A model generated the notes under the pieces. It ran no database searches and was not told the DNA's origin. It was given only the letters and a program-made list of their open reading frames with translations. Of a stretch of 64,000 nt of DNA, positions 17,006 through 28,248 are shown piece by piece (position 1 is the first letter of the stretch; every line of letters begins with the position of its first letter). The stretch lies in assembly GCF_014645695.1 (NCBI RefSeq), contig NZ_BMMF01000014.1, positions 143,647 to 207,646 of the forward strand, read 5' to 3'. The stretch comes from Salinarimonas ramus (lineage in GTDB: Bacteria; Pseudomonadota; Alphaproteobacteria; Rhizobiales; Beijerinckiaceae). A program made the translations under genes and the position numbers.

Positions 17006-17030
17006 AACGAGCATGGAAGGGTTTGGTTCC
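17006..17030 (-). promoter_or_regulatory. EcfG-dependent promoter of the candidate small RNA
   Basis: On the minus strand: GGAAC (17030-17026), 16 bases, CGTT (17009-17006), an exact consensus match. There is no minus-strand protein gene downstream before the terminator at 16916-16943, and phyR downstream lies on the opposite strand. Confidence 0.72.
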
Positions 17031-17094
17031 GGACGCGAAACCTTTCGAGCCGTCAAGCTTTACATTACGGGCGTGTAAATCATCGGAGCATCGT

Positions 17095-17475
17095 TTGGCG
17101 ACGCGAACCGAACAACTCTTCGGCACCGTGCTCGTGGTCGAAGACAGCATCATCATCTCTCTCGACACGGCCGATACCCTGCGGGATCTCGGCTTCGAGG
17201 ACGTGATCGTCGCGCGCACGAGCGCGGAGGCGCTCGCGGCTCTCGCGGACGGTCTCGCCTTTCGCGCCGTGGTGCTCGACCTCGATCTCGACGGGGAGAG
17301 CGCGACGCCCGTGGCCCGTGCGGCGCGGGCCGCGGGGCTGCCCGTCATCGTCGCCTCCGGCCATGCCGATCCGGGGCTCGATCCCGCTTTCCAGGGCGCG
17401 CCGCGGCTGCGCAAGCCCTATGCCCGCGAGGCGCTGGCGCAGGCCCTGTTCCAGGCGCTCGGCATCCCCGGATGA
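17095..17475 (+). CDS. Single-domain response regulator near the general stress locus
   Basis: A 126-aa stand-alone receiver. TTG 17095 is the best start: GGAG at 17085-17088 is 6 bases upstream and the domain begins at once (ATRTEQLFGTVLVVED). Acidic pocket Glu16/Asp17, phospho-acceptor Asp62 (AVVLDLDLDG), lysine at 107 (RLRKPY). The segment VIVASGHADPGLDPAFQGAP has the layout of FAT GUY-type receivers such as SdrG and MrrA, which relay phosphate to PhyR in other alphaproteobacteria, though the exact FAT motif is altered. Its position 286 bases after phyR supports a role in the same phosphorelay; this is inference. Confidence 0.8.
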   Translation: MATRTEQLFGTVLVVEDSIIISLDTADTLRDLGFEDVIVARTSAEALAALADGLAFRAVVLDLDLDGESATPVARAARAAGLPVIVASGHADPGLDPAFQGAPRLRKPYAREALAQALFQALGIPG

Positions 17476-17625
17476 TCTCACCCGCCGCGATTACGGCGGT
17501 CGCGAGACCGGGTCGGAAAAGTAAACACTTTCTATAGCCACGCTCGGGAACGCGGGTCGCGCTTCTTCGTTGTACCGCATCATCCACCCCGATGCCGCCG
17601 GACGGCGGTTGCCGGAGACCTCGCG

Positions 17626-18165
17626 ATGCCGCGCCTCGCTGCGCTCCTTCTCGCGACCTATGTCGGCGCGTTCGTGCTCACGAGCGCGCTCGCCGCGCCG
17701 CACGAGCTGCGCGCCACGTGGGATCGCATCGCGGGAACGGTGGCCGGCACCGTGGCGGCGCTTTCGGCGGGGCCGGCGGAGGCGCGCGAGCCCGCGCACG
17801 GCGTCGTGGCCACGAAGACCTCCGCCCGCATGCGCCTGCCGCAGCCCGCATCGGCGAGCCGCGCGGCGGAGATCGTCGCCTTCTCGTCGGGCGCCATCGG
17901 CGCCTTCGACGTGGACGGCCGGCTCGTCGCGCTCCACGATCCCGACGCGCGCACGACGACGGTGGTGCGCGGCGCCGAGGTGCCGCGTCTCCTCGTCGCC
18001 CCCGCCGCCGACGAGCCGCGCCTGCCGATCCGCCCCGCGCCCGCCGACGCCGAGCCGGTGCCGGATGCGGACGAGCCCCTCGCGGCGGGCTGCGAGAGCC
18101 CCGTGAGCCCGCTCGCGCGCACCCGCGCCGTCTCCTCGCGCACGCTCTGCCTCGCCTCGCTCTGA
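17626..18165 (+). CDS. Secreted or periplasmic protein of unknown function
   Basis: A 179-aa protein with a likely signal peptide (AALLLATYVGAFVLTSALAA, cleavage near residue 24). The mature part is Ala/Pro/Arg-rich with a short ordered stretch SGAIGAFDVDGRLVALHDPD, and it ends with SSRTLCLASL. Two cysteines near the C terminus could pair. Not recognised. It is followed 148 bases later by the DUF2865 gene. Confidence 0.55.
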   Translation: MPRLAALLLATYVGAFVLTSALAAPHELRATWDRIAGTVAGTVAALSAGPAEAREPAHGVVATKTSARMRLPQPASASRAAEIVAFSSGAIGAFDVDGRLVALHDPDARTTTVVRGAEVPRLLVAPAADEPRLPIRPAPADAEPVPDADEPLAAGCESPVSPLARTRAVSSRTLCLASL

Positions 18166-18313
18166 CCACGATCGCAAAGAGAATCCGCCGACCGAGGCGT
18201 CGTGCCGCGGACGCGACGCTTTGCGTTCATGTTGCGGCCATCCACGGCGCTATAAGGAACGAGCGGATGCGGACGGCGAATCGGCCTGGCCGCGCCACGA
18301 TCACGGCGGTGCG

Positions 18314-19306
18314 ATGCGACAGGGTGTACTCTCCCGAACTCTGACGGCTCTCCTGATGCTTGCGATCCCCGGTGTCGCGGCGGCGCAGGACGCCTGCGAG
18401 CGCTATCGCGCGGAGCTCGCGCAGATCGATGCGGGCGGCGGGCGGGATTACGGGGCGCTGGCGCGTCAGCAGTCGATCGAGCTCGAGCGCATGCGTCGCT
18501 ACGTCCAGAGCCTCGATTGCGGCGGCTCGCGCTTCCTCATCTTCGGCGCGCCCACCTCGCCCGAATGCCAGGAGGCGGAGGCGCGGCTCGGCGCCATGGA
18601 GGAGAACTACCAGCGCCTCCTCGTCGAGGCCTCGCGCTCGGGCAACGAGCGGCGCGCGGCGCTGGTCGCCGCGATCGAGCAGGTCTGCCTGCCGATCGGC
18701 CAGCCGCCGGTGGGCTTCGAGACGCCGTTCGATTCGGCCGATCCCTTCATGCAGGGGCCGGGCTTCCCCGACGAGGCGCGCCCGATCGCGGGGCAGGCGG
18801 TGTGCGTGCGTACCTGCGACGGCTCGTTCTTCCCCCTCGCCACCGTGCCGCGCGACAGCCGCGACGCCGCGCAGATGTGCCAGGCGCAATGCCCCGCCGC
18901 GCCGACCGCCTTGTTCTACAAGCCTCAGGGCGCAGCCATCGAGCAGGCGATTTCCGCGGATGGCCAGTCCTACATGAACCTGCCCAACGCGCTCGCCTTC
19001 CGCCGCAGCCACGACGAGACCTGCGCCTGCCGCGCGCCGGGCCAGAGCTGGGCCGAGGCGCTGGCGCAGGCCGAGGCCATGGTCGGCGGCGGGGCGGACA
19101 TCGTCGACGAGGCGCGCGCCCGCGAGCTCTCGCAGCCCGCCGATGGCGCGACCCGCGCCTCCGCGACGCCGGTGCCGACCGGGCCCGACGCTGCGATCCC
19201 CTTCTTCGGCCTCGCGGACGGGGAATGGCGCGAGATCCGGACCGAAGCCGGCAGCCGGCGCGTTCGCGTGGTCGCGCCGGAGGTGATCCCCGCACCCGAT
19301 GTCTGA
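18314..19306 (+). CDS. DUF2865 domain-containing secreted protein
   Basis: A 330-aa protein starting at ATG 18314 (MRQGVLSRTLTALLMLAIPG) with a signal peptide ending AAAQ. The mature protein has a helical N-terminal part (YRAELAQIDAGGGRDYGALA), cysteine pairs, and the DUF2865 core AVCVRTCDGSFFPLATVPRD, then CQAQCPA..ALFYKP, LPNALAFRRSHDETCACR. The C-terminal tail is disordered. DUF2865 proteins are widespread in Rhizobiales and of unknown function; the cysteine pattern suggests an extracytoplasmic disulfide-bonded fold. Confidence 0.85.
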   Translation: MRQGVLSRTLTALLMLAIPGVAAAQDACERYRAELAQIDAGGGRDYGALARQQSIELERMRRYVQSLDCGGSRFLIFGAPTSPECQEAEARLGAMEENYQRLLVEASRSGNERRAALVAAIEQVCLPIGQPPVGFETPFDSADPFMQGPGFPDEARPIAGQAVCVRTCDGSFFPLATVPRDSRDAAQMCQAQCPAAPTALFYKPQGAAIEQAISADGQSYMNLPNALAFRRSHDETCACRAPGQSWAEALAQAEAMVGGGADIVDEARARELSQPADGATRASATPVPTGPDAAIPFFGLADGEWREIRTEAGSRRVRVVAPEVIPAPDV

Positions 19307-19328
19307 GCGCCGCGGATGCGTCTCCGCC

Positions 19329-20669
19329 TCAGGCGCGCTCGCCGGCGAGGCGGCGCAGCGCCCTCTCGCGGCCGATGAGCGGCAGGAGCGCGGCGAGCTC
19401 GGGTCCGTGGTCGAGCCCCGTGAGCGCCTTGCGCAGCGGCATGAACAGCGCGCGCCCCTTGGCTCCGGTCGACGCCTTCACCGCGTCGGTCCAGGCCTTC
19501 CAGGTGCCCGCGTCCCAGGGCTCGTCGGGGAGCGCCGCGGACGCGGCCTCGCAGAAGGCGGCGTCCTCGATTACGGGATCGACGGGCCCCGCGACGACCC
19601 GCCACCATCGCGCCGCGTCGGCGACGGTCTCGAGATTGCCGCGCACCGCCTCCCAGAACGCCGCCCCGCCGCCGATACCCATGGCGGCGAGGCGCTCGGC
19701 CACGGCCTCGTAGGGCGTCTCGTGGACGATGCGGGCGTTGAGGCTCGACAGCTCCGCCTCGTCGAAGCGTGCGGGCGCGCGGGAGATGTGGCCGAGATCG
19801 ACCAGAGCGGCGAGCTCGTCGAGGGAGGCGACCGGCCGCACCGCGTCCGACGAGCCGACGAGCACCGCGAGCGCCGCCACCGCGAGCGGCTCGAGGCCCG
19901 CCTCGCGCAGGCCCTTCAGCGAGAGATGGCCGAGCCGCTTGGAGAGGCCCTCGCCGCTCGCCGTGGTGAGGAGGTTGTGGTGCCCGAAATCGGGCGCCGC
20001 GTGGCCCAGGGCCTCGAAGATCTGGATCTGCACCGCGGTGTTGGTGACGTGGTCCTCGCCGCGCACCACCTGCGTCACGCCGAGCTCGGCGTCGTCGACG
20101 ACGGAGGGGAGGGTGTAGAGGTAGCTCCCGTCCTCGCGCACGAGGACCGGGTCCGACAGCGAGCCGCATTCCACCGACGCCTCGCCGCGCACGAGGTCGT
20201 GCCAGACGACCGTGCGATGGTCGAGCTTGAAGCGCCAATGTGGGCGGCGGCCTTCCTGCGCGAGCCGGGCCTGCTCGTTCTCGGAAAGCGCCAGCGCCGC
20301 GCGGTCGTAGACCGGCGGCAGGCCGCGGGCGAGCTGCAGGCGGCGCTTGCGCTCGAGCTCGTCGGGCGTCTCCCAGCAGGGATAGAGCAGCCCCTTGGCC
20401 TTCAGCGTCTCGGAGGCGGCGTCGTAGAGCGCGATGCGGTCGGATTGTCGCACCGCGACGTCCGGCGGGATGCCGAGCCAGGCGAGGTCCTCGCGGATCG
20501 CCTGCGCGAATTCCTCCCGCGAGCGCTCGCGATCGGTGTCGTCGAGGCGCAGCACGAAGGTGCCGCCGGCGCGGCGGGCGACGAGGGCGTTCAGCAGCGC
20601 CGTGCGGGCGTTGCCGATGTGGAGGAGCCCCGTGGGGGAGGGGGCGAAGCGGAGGATCGGCGCGGTCAT
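19329..20669 (-). CDS. gltX: Glutamate-tRNA ligase, short paralogue type
   Basis: A 446-aa class I aminoacyl-tRNA synthetase. The N-terminal signature is [20 protein letters not shown], where the HIGH motif reads HIGN; the second signature is EGLSKRLG in place of the usual KMSKS. It includes the tRNA-contact and C-terminal helical regions. Length and motif changes fit the shorter GluRS paralogue that many alphaproteobacteria carry beside a standard one; paralogues of this kind may prefer tRNA-Glu or mischarge tRNA-Gln for GatCAB, and which applies here cannot be read from sequence. Gene is divergent from map, 144 bases between starts. Confidence 0.92.
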   Translation of the reverse strand: MTAPILRFAPSPTGLLHIGNARTALLNALVARRAGGTFVLRLDDTDRERSREEFAQAIREDLAWLGIPPDVAVRQSDRIALYDAASETLKAKGLLYPCWETPDELERKRRLQLARGLPPVYDRAALALSENEQARLAQEGRRPHWRFKLDHRTVVWHDLVRGEASVECGSLSDPVLVREDGSYLYTLPSVVDDAELGVTQVVRGEDHVTNTAVQIQIFEALGHAAPDFGHHNLLTTASGEGLSKRLGHLSLKGLREAGLEPLAVAALAVLVGSSDAVRPVASLDELAALVDLGHISRAPARFDEAELSSLNARIVHETPYEAVAERLAAMGIGGGAAFWEAVRGNLETVADAARWWRVVAGPVDPVIEDAAFCEAASAALPDEPWDAGTWKAWTDAVKASTGAKGRALFMPLRKALTGLDHGPELAALLPLIGRERALRRLAGERA

Positions 20670-20813
20670 GCCGCGTATCTAGACCATCGGCCCGCCGAGT
20701 GGAATTCGGTTGGTGCACGCGACGATACCGCGAGCGCCGCGCTGCCGTGCGTCGCGCGGCGGGCGACAAGCGGGCCGGGCGTGCTATGGTCGGTGCATCG
20801 CGAAGGAGAGACC

Positions 20814-21587
20814 ATGCACGAGCGCCGCGCGCGGACCATTCCCCTGCACGGACCGGAGGAGTTCGAGGCCATGCGCCGAGCCGGACGGCTCGCGGCGGCG
20901 ACGCTCGACTTCGCCGGGACGCACGTGCGCCCGGGGGTGAGCACGGGCGAGCTCGACCGCCTGTGCGAGACCTTCATGCGCGACCACGGCGCCGTGCCCG
21001 CGACGATCGGCTTCCACGGCTATCGCCACGCGACCTGCATCTCGGTCAACCACGTGGTCACCCACGGCATCCCGGACGACGAGAAGATCCTGTCGGAGGG
21101 TGACATCCTCAACATCGACGTGACGCCGATCCTCGACGGCTGGCACGGCGACACGAGCCGCATGTTCACCGTGGGCGAGCCCTCCGTGAAGGCGCGCCGG
21201 CTCATCGACGCGGCGCATGCCGCCATGATGGCGGGCATCGCCCAGGTGCGCCCCGGCGCGACGCTCGGCGACGTCGGCGCGGCCATCGAGGCGGTGGCCA
21301 AGGCGAAGGGCTACACGGTGGTGCGCGACTTCTGCGGCCACGGCGTGGGGCGCGACTTCCATGCGCCGCCGGAAGTCCTCGCCTACGGCCTGCCGGGGCG
21401 GGGCGTGCGCCTGGAGCCGGGCATGTTCTTCACCGTCGAGCCCATGCTCAACGCCGGGCGCGCCGAGGTGAAGACGCTCTCCGACGGCTGGACGACGGTG
21501 ACGCGCGACCGCTCGCTGTCGGCCCAGTTCGAGCATTCCGTCGGCGTGACCGAGAACGGCGTCGAGATCTTCACGCGCGGCGCCTGA
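20814..21587 (+). CDS. map: Methionine aminopeptidase, type I
   Basis: A 257-aa enzyme that removes initiator methionine from new proteins. ATG 20814 follows AAGGAGAG. Metal ligands of the pita-bread fold are visible: Asp in LNIDVTPILDGWHGDTSRM (two aspartates), His in CGHGVGRDFHAPPEV, Glu in FFTVEPML and Glu in AQFEHSVGV. Gene stands 48 bases before the nitronate monooxygenase gene on the same strand. Confidence 0.95.
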   Translation: MHERRARTIPLHGPEEFEAMRRAGRLAAATLDFAGTHVRPGVSTGELDRLCETFMRDHGAVPATIGFHGYRHATCISVNHVVTHGIPDDEKILSEGDILNIDVTPILDGWHGDTSRMFTVGEPSVKARRLIDAAHAAMMAGIAQVRPGATLGDVGAAIEAVAKAKGYTVVRDFCGHGVGRDFHAPPEVLAYGLPGRGVRLEPGMFFTVEPMLNAGRAEVKTLSDGWTTVTRDRSLSAQFEHSVGVTENGVEIFTRGA

Positions 21588-21635
21588 CCGCCACCCCTCA
21601 CGGCCCGCCGCGCCAGCAAACGCACGAGACGCACC

Positions 21636-22613
21636 ATGCCGCTGCCTTCCGTCTTCCAGGGCCGCCTGCGCCTGCCCGTCATCGCCGCGCCGATGTTCAT
21701 CGTCTCGGGGCCGGACCTCGTCGTCGCCCAGTGCAAGGCGGGGATCGTCGGCTCGTTTCCCGCGCTCAACGCCCGGCCCGCGAGCCTGCTCGACGAATGG
21801 CTCGCGCGCATCCGCGAGGAGCTCGCCGCCCACGACGCCGCCAATCCCGAGGCGCCCTCCGCGCCCTTCGCCGTGAACCAGATCGTGCATCGCTCCAACG
21901 ACCGCCTGGAGCAGGACGTCGCGCTCTGCGAGAAGCATCGCGTGCCGATCGTCATCACCTCGCTCGGCGCGCGGCCCGAGCTCAACGACGCCGTTCACGG
22001 CTGGGGCGGCGTCACGATGCACGACGTCACCAACATGACCTTCGCCCGCAAGGCGCTGGAGAAGGGGGCGGACGGCCTCGTCGCCGTGGCGGCCGGCGCC
22101 GGCGGGCATGCGGGCGGACTCTCGCCCTTCGCGCTCGTGCAGGAGATCCGCGCCGAATTCGACGGGCCGCTCGCGCTCTCGGGCGCCATCGCCACCGGCC
22201 GCGCGGTGCGGGCCGCCGAGGTGATGGGCGCGGACTTCGCCTATATCGGCTCGCCCTTCATCGCGACGCAGGAGGCGCAGGCGAGCGCGGCCTACAAGGA
22301 GATGATCGTGGCGAGCACCGCCGACGACATCCTCTACACGCCCCATTTCACGGGCGTGCCCGGCAATTATCTCAAGCCCTCCATCCGCGCCGCCGGCATC
22401 GATCCCGACACGCTCGCGGACAAGGAGCGCAAGACCATGGATTTCGGCGCGTCCGGCGCCGATGCGAAGGCGTGGCGGGACATCTGGGGCGCGGGTCAGG
22501 GCATCGGCGCCGTCCACGACGTCGTCCCGGCCGCGGAGCGCGTGGCGCGACTCGCCGCGGAATACGAGGCGGCGAAGGCCGCGGAGGGGCGCCTTCGCCT
22601 GCGCGGTGCGTGA
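21636..22613 (+). CDS. Nitronate monooxygenase (NPD family)
   Basis: A 325-aa FMN-dependent TIM-barrel enzyme. Family features: LRLPVIAAPMFIVSGPDLVV at the N terminus, the FMN/phosphate site in VAVAAGAGGHAGGLSPFALV with the conserved histidine, and ALSGAIATGRAVRAAEVMGA. These enzymes oxidise propionate-3-nitronate or alkyl nitronates and probably detoxify them. It may be co-transcribed with map. Its 3' end faces the minus-strand aspC operon. Confidence 0.9.
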   Translation: MPLPSVFQGRLRLPVIAAPMFIVSGPDLVVAQCKAGIVGSFPALNARPASLLDEWLARIREELAAHDAANPEAPSAPFAVNQIVHRSNDRLEQDVALCEKHRVPIVITSLGARPELNDAVHGWGGVTMHDVTNMTFARKALEKGADGLVAVAAGAGGHAGGLSPFALVQEIRAEFDGPLALSGAIATGRAVRAAEVMGADFAYIGSPFIATQEAQASAAYKEMIVASTADDILYTPHFTGVPGNYLKPSIRAAGIDPDTLADKERKTMDFGASGADAKAWRDIWGAGQGIGAVHDVVPAAERVARLAAEYEAAKAAEGRLRLRGA

Positions 22614-22637
22614 CGCTTCGTCGAGCGGCGCGACGTC

Positions 22638-25282
<2,645 letters not shown>

Positions 25283-25546
25283 ATGCGCGATGGCGCCTTC
25301 GACGGTGCCGCACAGGCCATCGAGGCCGGCATCGGGCGTGCCGAGCCGTCGTGGCCGGGCTTTCGCGCCGGTCGTCTCATCACGCTCAGGAAGATGCGGC
25401 GCGAGGCGCGGGCCGCCGCCATGCTGGTACTGCTCATCGTCGGCGCCATCGTCGCCGTGCTCGGCGCGACGTCGCTCGGCGCAGGCGCCTACGATCTCGG
25501 CTCGCTACTCGGTCTCGACCTTCGCGCCAGCGAGCCGACGCCCTGA
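25283..25546 (+). CDS. Small membrane protein of unknown function
   Basis: An 87-aa protein from ATG 25283 (GTG 25253 is an in-frame alternative). The middle contains one transmembrane segment (AAAMLVLLIVGAIVAVLGAT) preceded by a basic stretch (LRKMRREARA), predicting an N-in orientation. Not recognised. Confidence 0.5.
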   Translation: MRDGAFDGAAQAIEAGIGRAEPSWPGFRAGRLITLRKMRREARAAAMLVLLIVGAIVAVLGATSLGAGAYDLGSLLGLDLRASEPTP

Positions 25547-25658
25547 TGTCTGCGCCTTGATCGCGACCTCGTGATCGGCGCCCGCGCCTTGCATGCGGGC
25601 GCGCGCGCCATACGTCGAGCGGCACGACACCGAGACCGCTCGACGAGGTATCCCGCGC

Positions 25659-26831
25659 ATGACCTGCACGCCCCGCCGCCTGCCGCCGCTCGTCCGGCCG
25701 ACGCTGGCTCTGCTCATCGCCCTTTCGACCGCGCTCGTGCTCGTCTCGACGCGGCAGCTCGCGGCTCAGGAGCGGCTCGAGACGCAGGCCGGCCCGATGC
25801 TGCTCGAGACGGTCGCTGGCGGCCTGGTCCACCCCTGGGGCATGGCGGATCTGCCCGAGGGCGGGTTCCTGGTGACGGAGCGCCCCGGCCGCCTGCGCCA
25901 CGTGCGCGCCGACGGCGCGGTCTCGCCCCCGCTCGCCGGCGTGCCGGAAGTGGCGGACGTGGGCCAGGGCGGGCTCCTCGACGTGGCGCTCGCGCCCGAT
26001 TTCGCCACGAGCCGGATGGTCTACCTCACCTTCGCCGAAGCCCGCGGCGGCGGCGCGGCGACGTCGCTCGCGCGTGGGCGCCTGAACGAGGGGCTCACCG
26101 CGCTGGAAGGCACCGAGATCCTGTTCCGCGCCGAGCCGGCGATGTCCGGCGGGCGGCATTTCGGCTCGCGCGTCGTGCCCGCGCCGGACGGCGAGACGCT
26201 CTTCGTCACCCTCGGCGACCGTGGGCAGGATACGAGCGCGCAGGACCTCTCGAGCCATCACGGCACCGTCGTGCGGCTCACGCGCGACGGCGCGCCCGCA
26301 CCGGGCAACCCCTTCCTCGATCGCGAGGGCGCGCGCCCCGAGATCTTCTCCTACGGCCATCGCAACCCGCAGGGCGCGGCGCTCGACCCCGCCAGCGGAC
26401 GCCTCTTCACGGCGGAGATGGGCCCGCGCGGCGGCGACGAGATCAACGCGCCCTCCGCCGGCGTGAACTACGGCTGGCCGATCGTCTCCAACGGCAGCCA
26501 GTACAGCGGCATCCCGATCCCGGACCACGAGACCGACACGAGCCTCGAGCCGCCGCTCTGGGGCTGGGTGCCCTCCTTCTCGCCGTCGGGCATGGCCTTC
26601 TACGACGGTGACCTGATCCCCGCCTGGCAGGGCGATCTCGTCGTCGGCGCGCTCTCCGGCCAGGCTCTGGCGCGGCTCGACGTGGAGGACGGGCGCATCG
26701 TGTCGGAGGAGATCATCCCCGTCGGCCGGCGCATCCGCGCCGTGACGCAGGGGCCCGACGGGGCGCTCTACCTCCTCGTCGACGACGATCGCGGCGCGCT
26801 GCTGCGGCTTTCCCCCGCCGATCAGGGCTGA
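25659..26831 (+). CDS. PQQ-dependent aldose sugar dehydrogenase-like protein (six-bladed propeller)
   Basis: A 390-aa secreted protein. ATG 25659 is preceded by GAGG and gives a signal peptide (LALLIALSTALVLVSTRQLAAQ). The mature protein is a beta propeller of the glucose/sorbosone dehydrogenase family: HPWGMADLPEGGFLVTERPG, VGQGGLLDVALAPDFA, GGRHFGSRVV, YGHRNPQGAALDP, EMGPRGGDEIN, NYGWPIVSNG. The arrangement matches YliI/Asd-type enzymes that oxidise aldose sugars with PQQ in the periplasm. Whether this genome makes PQQ cannot be seen here. Confidence 0.9.
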   Translation: MTCTPRRLPPLVRPTLALLIALSTALVLVSTRQLAAQERLETQAGPMLLETVAGGLVHPWGMADLPEGGFLVTERPGRLRHVRADGAVSPPLAGVPEVADVGQGGLLDVALAPDFATSRMVYLTFAEARGGGAATSLARGRLNEGLTALEGTEILFRAEPAMSGGRHFGSRVVPAPDGETLFVTLGDRGQDTSAQDLSSHHGTVVRLTRDGAPAPGNPFLDREGARPEIFSYGHRNPQGAALDPASGRLFTAEMGPRGGDEINAPSAGVNYGWPIVSNGSQYSGIPIPDHETDTSLEPPLWGWVPSFSPSGMAFYDGDLIPAWQGDLVVGALSGQALARLDVEDGRIVSEEIIPVGRRIRAVTQGPDGALYLLVDDDRGALLRLSPADQG

Positions 26832-26909
26832 TAGGAGCGGGCACGACCGCAATCCCCGCGAGCCGGCCGCCAGGTGCGCACGGCCGGCTTTCTCCCCCGG
26901 AGCACATCG

Positions 26910-27986
26910 ATGGACCCCGTCTCCCAGATCGCGCTCGGCGCCGCCGTCGGGCACGCCCTCGCCGGACGTCGCCTCGGCGGCCTCGCCGCCGCGGGGGGCG
27001 CGCTGGGCGGGCTGATCCCCGATCTCGACGTGATCTGGTCCGGCTGGGGCCGCGACACGATTGCGTACTGGGAGCTCCACCGCGGCGTCACCCACTCCCT
27101 GTTCTTCGGGCCGGTGGTCGGCCCGGTTCTCGGCTGGGCGTCGGCGACGCTGCATGGCCGTGCCCGCGCGAAGAGCGGGAAGCCGACGGAGGGGCTCTTC
27201 GCGGCCTGGACGGCGGTGTGGGTGGGGGCGCTCTTCACGCATCCGCTCCTCGACACCGCGACGATCTACGGCACGCAGCTCCTCGCGCCGTTCTCGGACC
27301 TGCGCTTCGCGCTCCCGGCGCTGCCGATCATCGACCCGATCTACACCCTGCCGCTCCTCGTCGCGCTCGGGCTCGCCGCCTTCCTCGGCTGGCGCACCGG
27401 CGCGGCGAAGCGCGTGACGGTCGCCGCGCTCGTGCTGACGACGCTCTATGCGGGCGCGGGCCTGTGGGCGAACGGCCGCGCGGAGGCGATCGCGCGCGCC
27501 GATCCGGGCCTCGTCGCCCGCGCGCCGGAGGAGGTGCGCGTCACGACGACCTTCCTCACGCCGTGGCTGCGCCGCGTGACGACGCAGGAGGCCGACGCCC
27601 GCCACGTCGGCTTCGTGTCGGTGTTCGCGCCGGAGCGGCCCATCCGCTGGACGGCTTTACCCAAGGACCCGCGCGCGGAGGCGCTGGCCGAGGCGGCGCT
27701 CGCCACCGAGCAGGGCAGGCGCTACCGCCGCTTCGCCACGGGGGCGCTCAACCCGCACGTCGTCGAGAGCCCGGACGGGGAGGGGGAGGTGCTGCGCATC
27801 GGCGACGCCCGCTACGGCTTCCCGAACGGCACGCTCGGCGGGATGTGGGGCGTGCAATGGCCGATCCGCGACGGCGCCATCGTGGAGGGCGCGGCCGAGC
27901 GCTACATGATCCCGCGCGGTGCGGACCTCGACGATCTCGGCGACCTCCTGAGCGCGAGCTTCGGCGGGGAGACGGAGCTGTTCTGA
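26910..27986 (+). CDS. Membrane-bound metal-dependent hydrolase (YdjM/DUF457-like)
   Basis: A 358-aa protein from ATG 26910 (MDPVSQIALGAAVGHALAGR). The first 200 residues contain about five membrane helices and the conserved metal-site-like elements GHALAGRR, IPDLDVIW, HRGVTHSLFF and THPLLDTATIYGTQL, the pattern of the YdjM/YfhO-type DUF457 family. The remaining C-terminal part is soluble. Biochemical role is not established; E. coli YdjM is an SOS-regulated inner-membrane protein. It follows the sugar dehydrogenase gene by 78 bases. Confidence 0.85.
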   Translation: MDPVSQIALGAAVGHALAGRRLGGLAAAGGALGGLIPDLDVIWSGWGRDTIAYWELHRGVTHSLFFGPVVGPVLGWASATLHGRARAKSGKPTEGLFAAWTAVWVGALFTHPLLDTATIYGTQLLAPFSDLRFALPALPIIDPIYTLPLLVALGLAAFLGWRTGAAKRVTVAALVLTTLYAGAGLWANGRAEAIARADPGLVARAPEEVRVTTTFLTPWLRRVTTQEADARHVGFVSVFAPERPIRWTALPKDPRAEALAEAALATEQGRRYRRFATGALNPHVVESPDGEGEVLRIGDARYGFPNGTLGGMWGVQWPIRDGAIVEGAAERYMIPRGADLDDLGDLLSASFGGETELF

Positions 27987-28248
27987 GGGGAGCCCCGAAA
28001 GATCGGCAACGAAGATCGGCAAGATTTTGCTATGGCGAGCGAAAACGGCTTGCCGTGCAGGGGCTTGCCGGCTCGCGAGATCGGCAACGACGATCCGCCG
28101 ACGCCGTCTCGTCGCGACCATTGCTTTCGCGTCCGCCCCTGATCCGACCGGCGCCCATCCCGCCTTCGCGCCGCTGTCGCTTCCGCTGCGTCGCGCCGCG
28201 GTGCTATGCCGGTCGTCACGATCAAGACGACACGCGAAAGGAAACGCC
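27987..28248. other. Intergenic region with repeated GATCGGCAA units
   Basis: Three copies of GATCGGCAA occur at 28001-28009, 28014-28022 and 28079-28087, and the inverted core CTTGCCG occurs at 28039-28045 and 28054-28060, so several short hairpins can form upstream of the SDR-tenA genes. I see no TPP riboswitch (no THI-box-like core) although the second gene downstream is tenA. Confidence 0.4.

Noticed and set aside
27987..28248. Possible TPP riboswitch ahead of the SDR-tenA pair
   Set aside because: No THI-box-like core; the region contains GATCGGCAA repeats instead.
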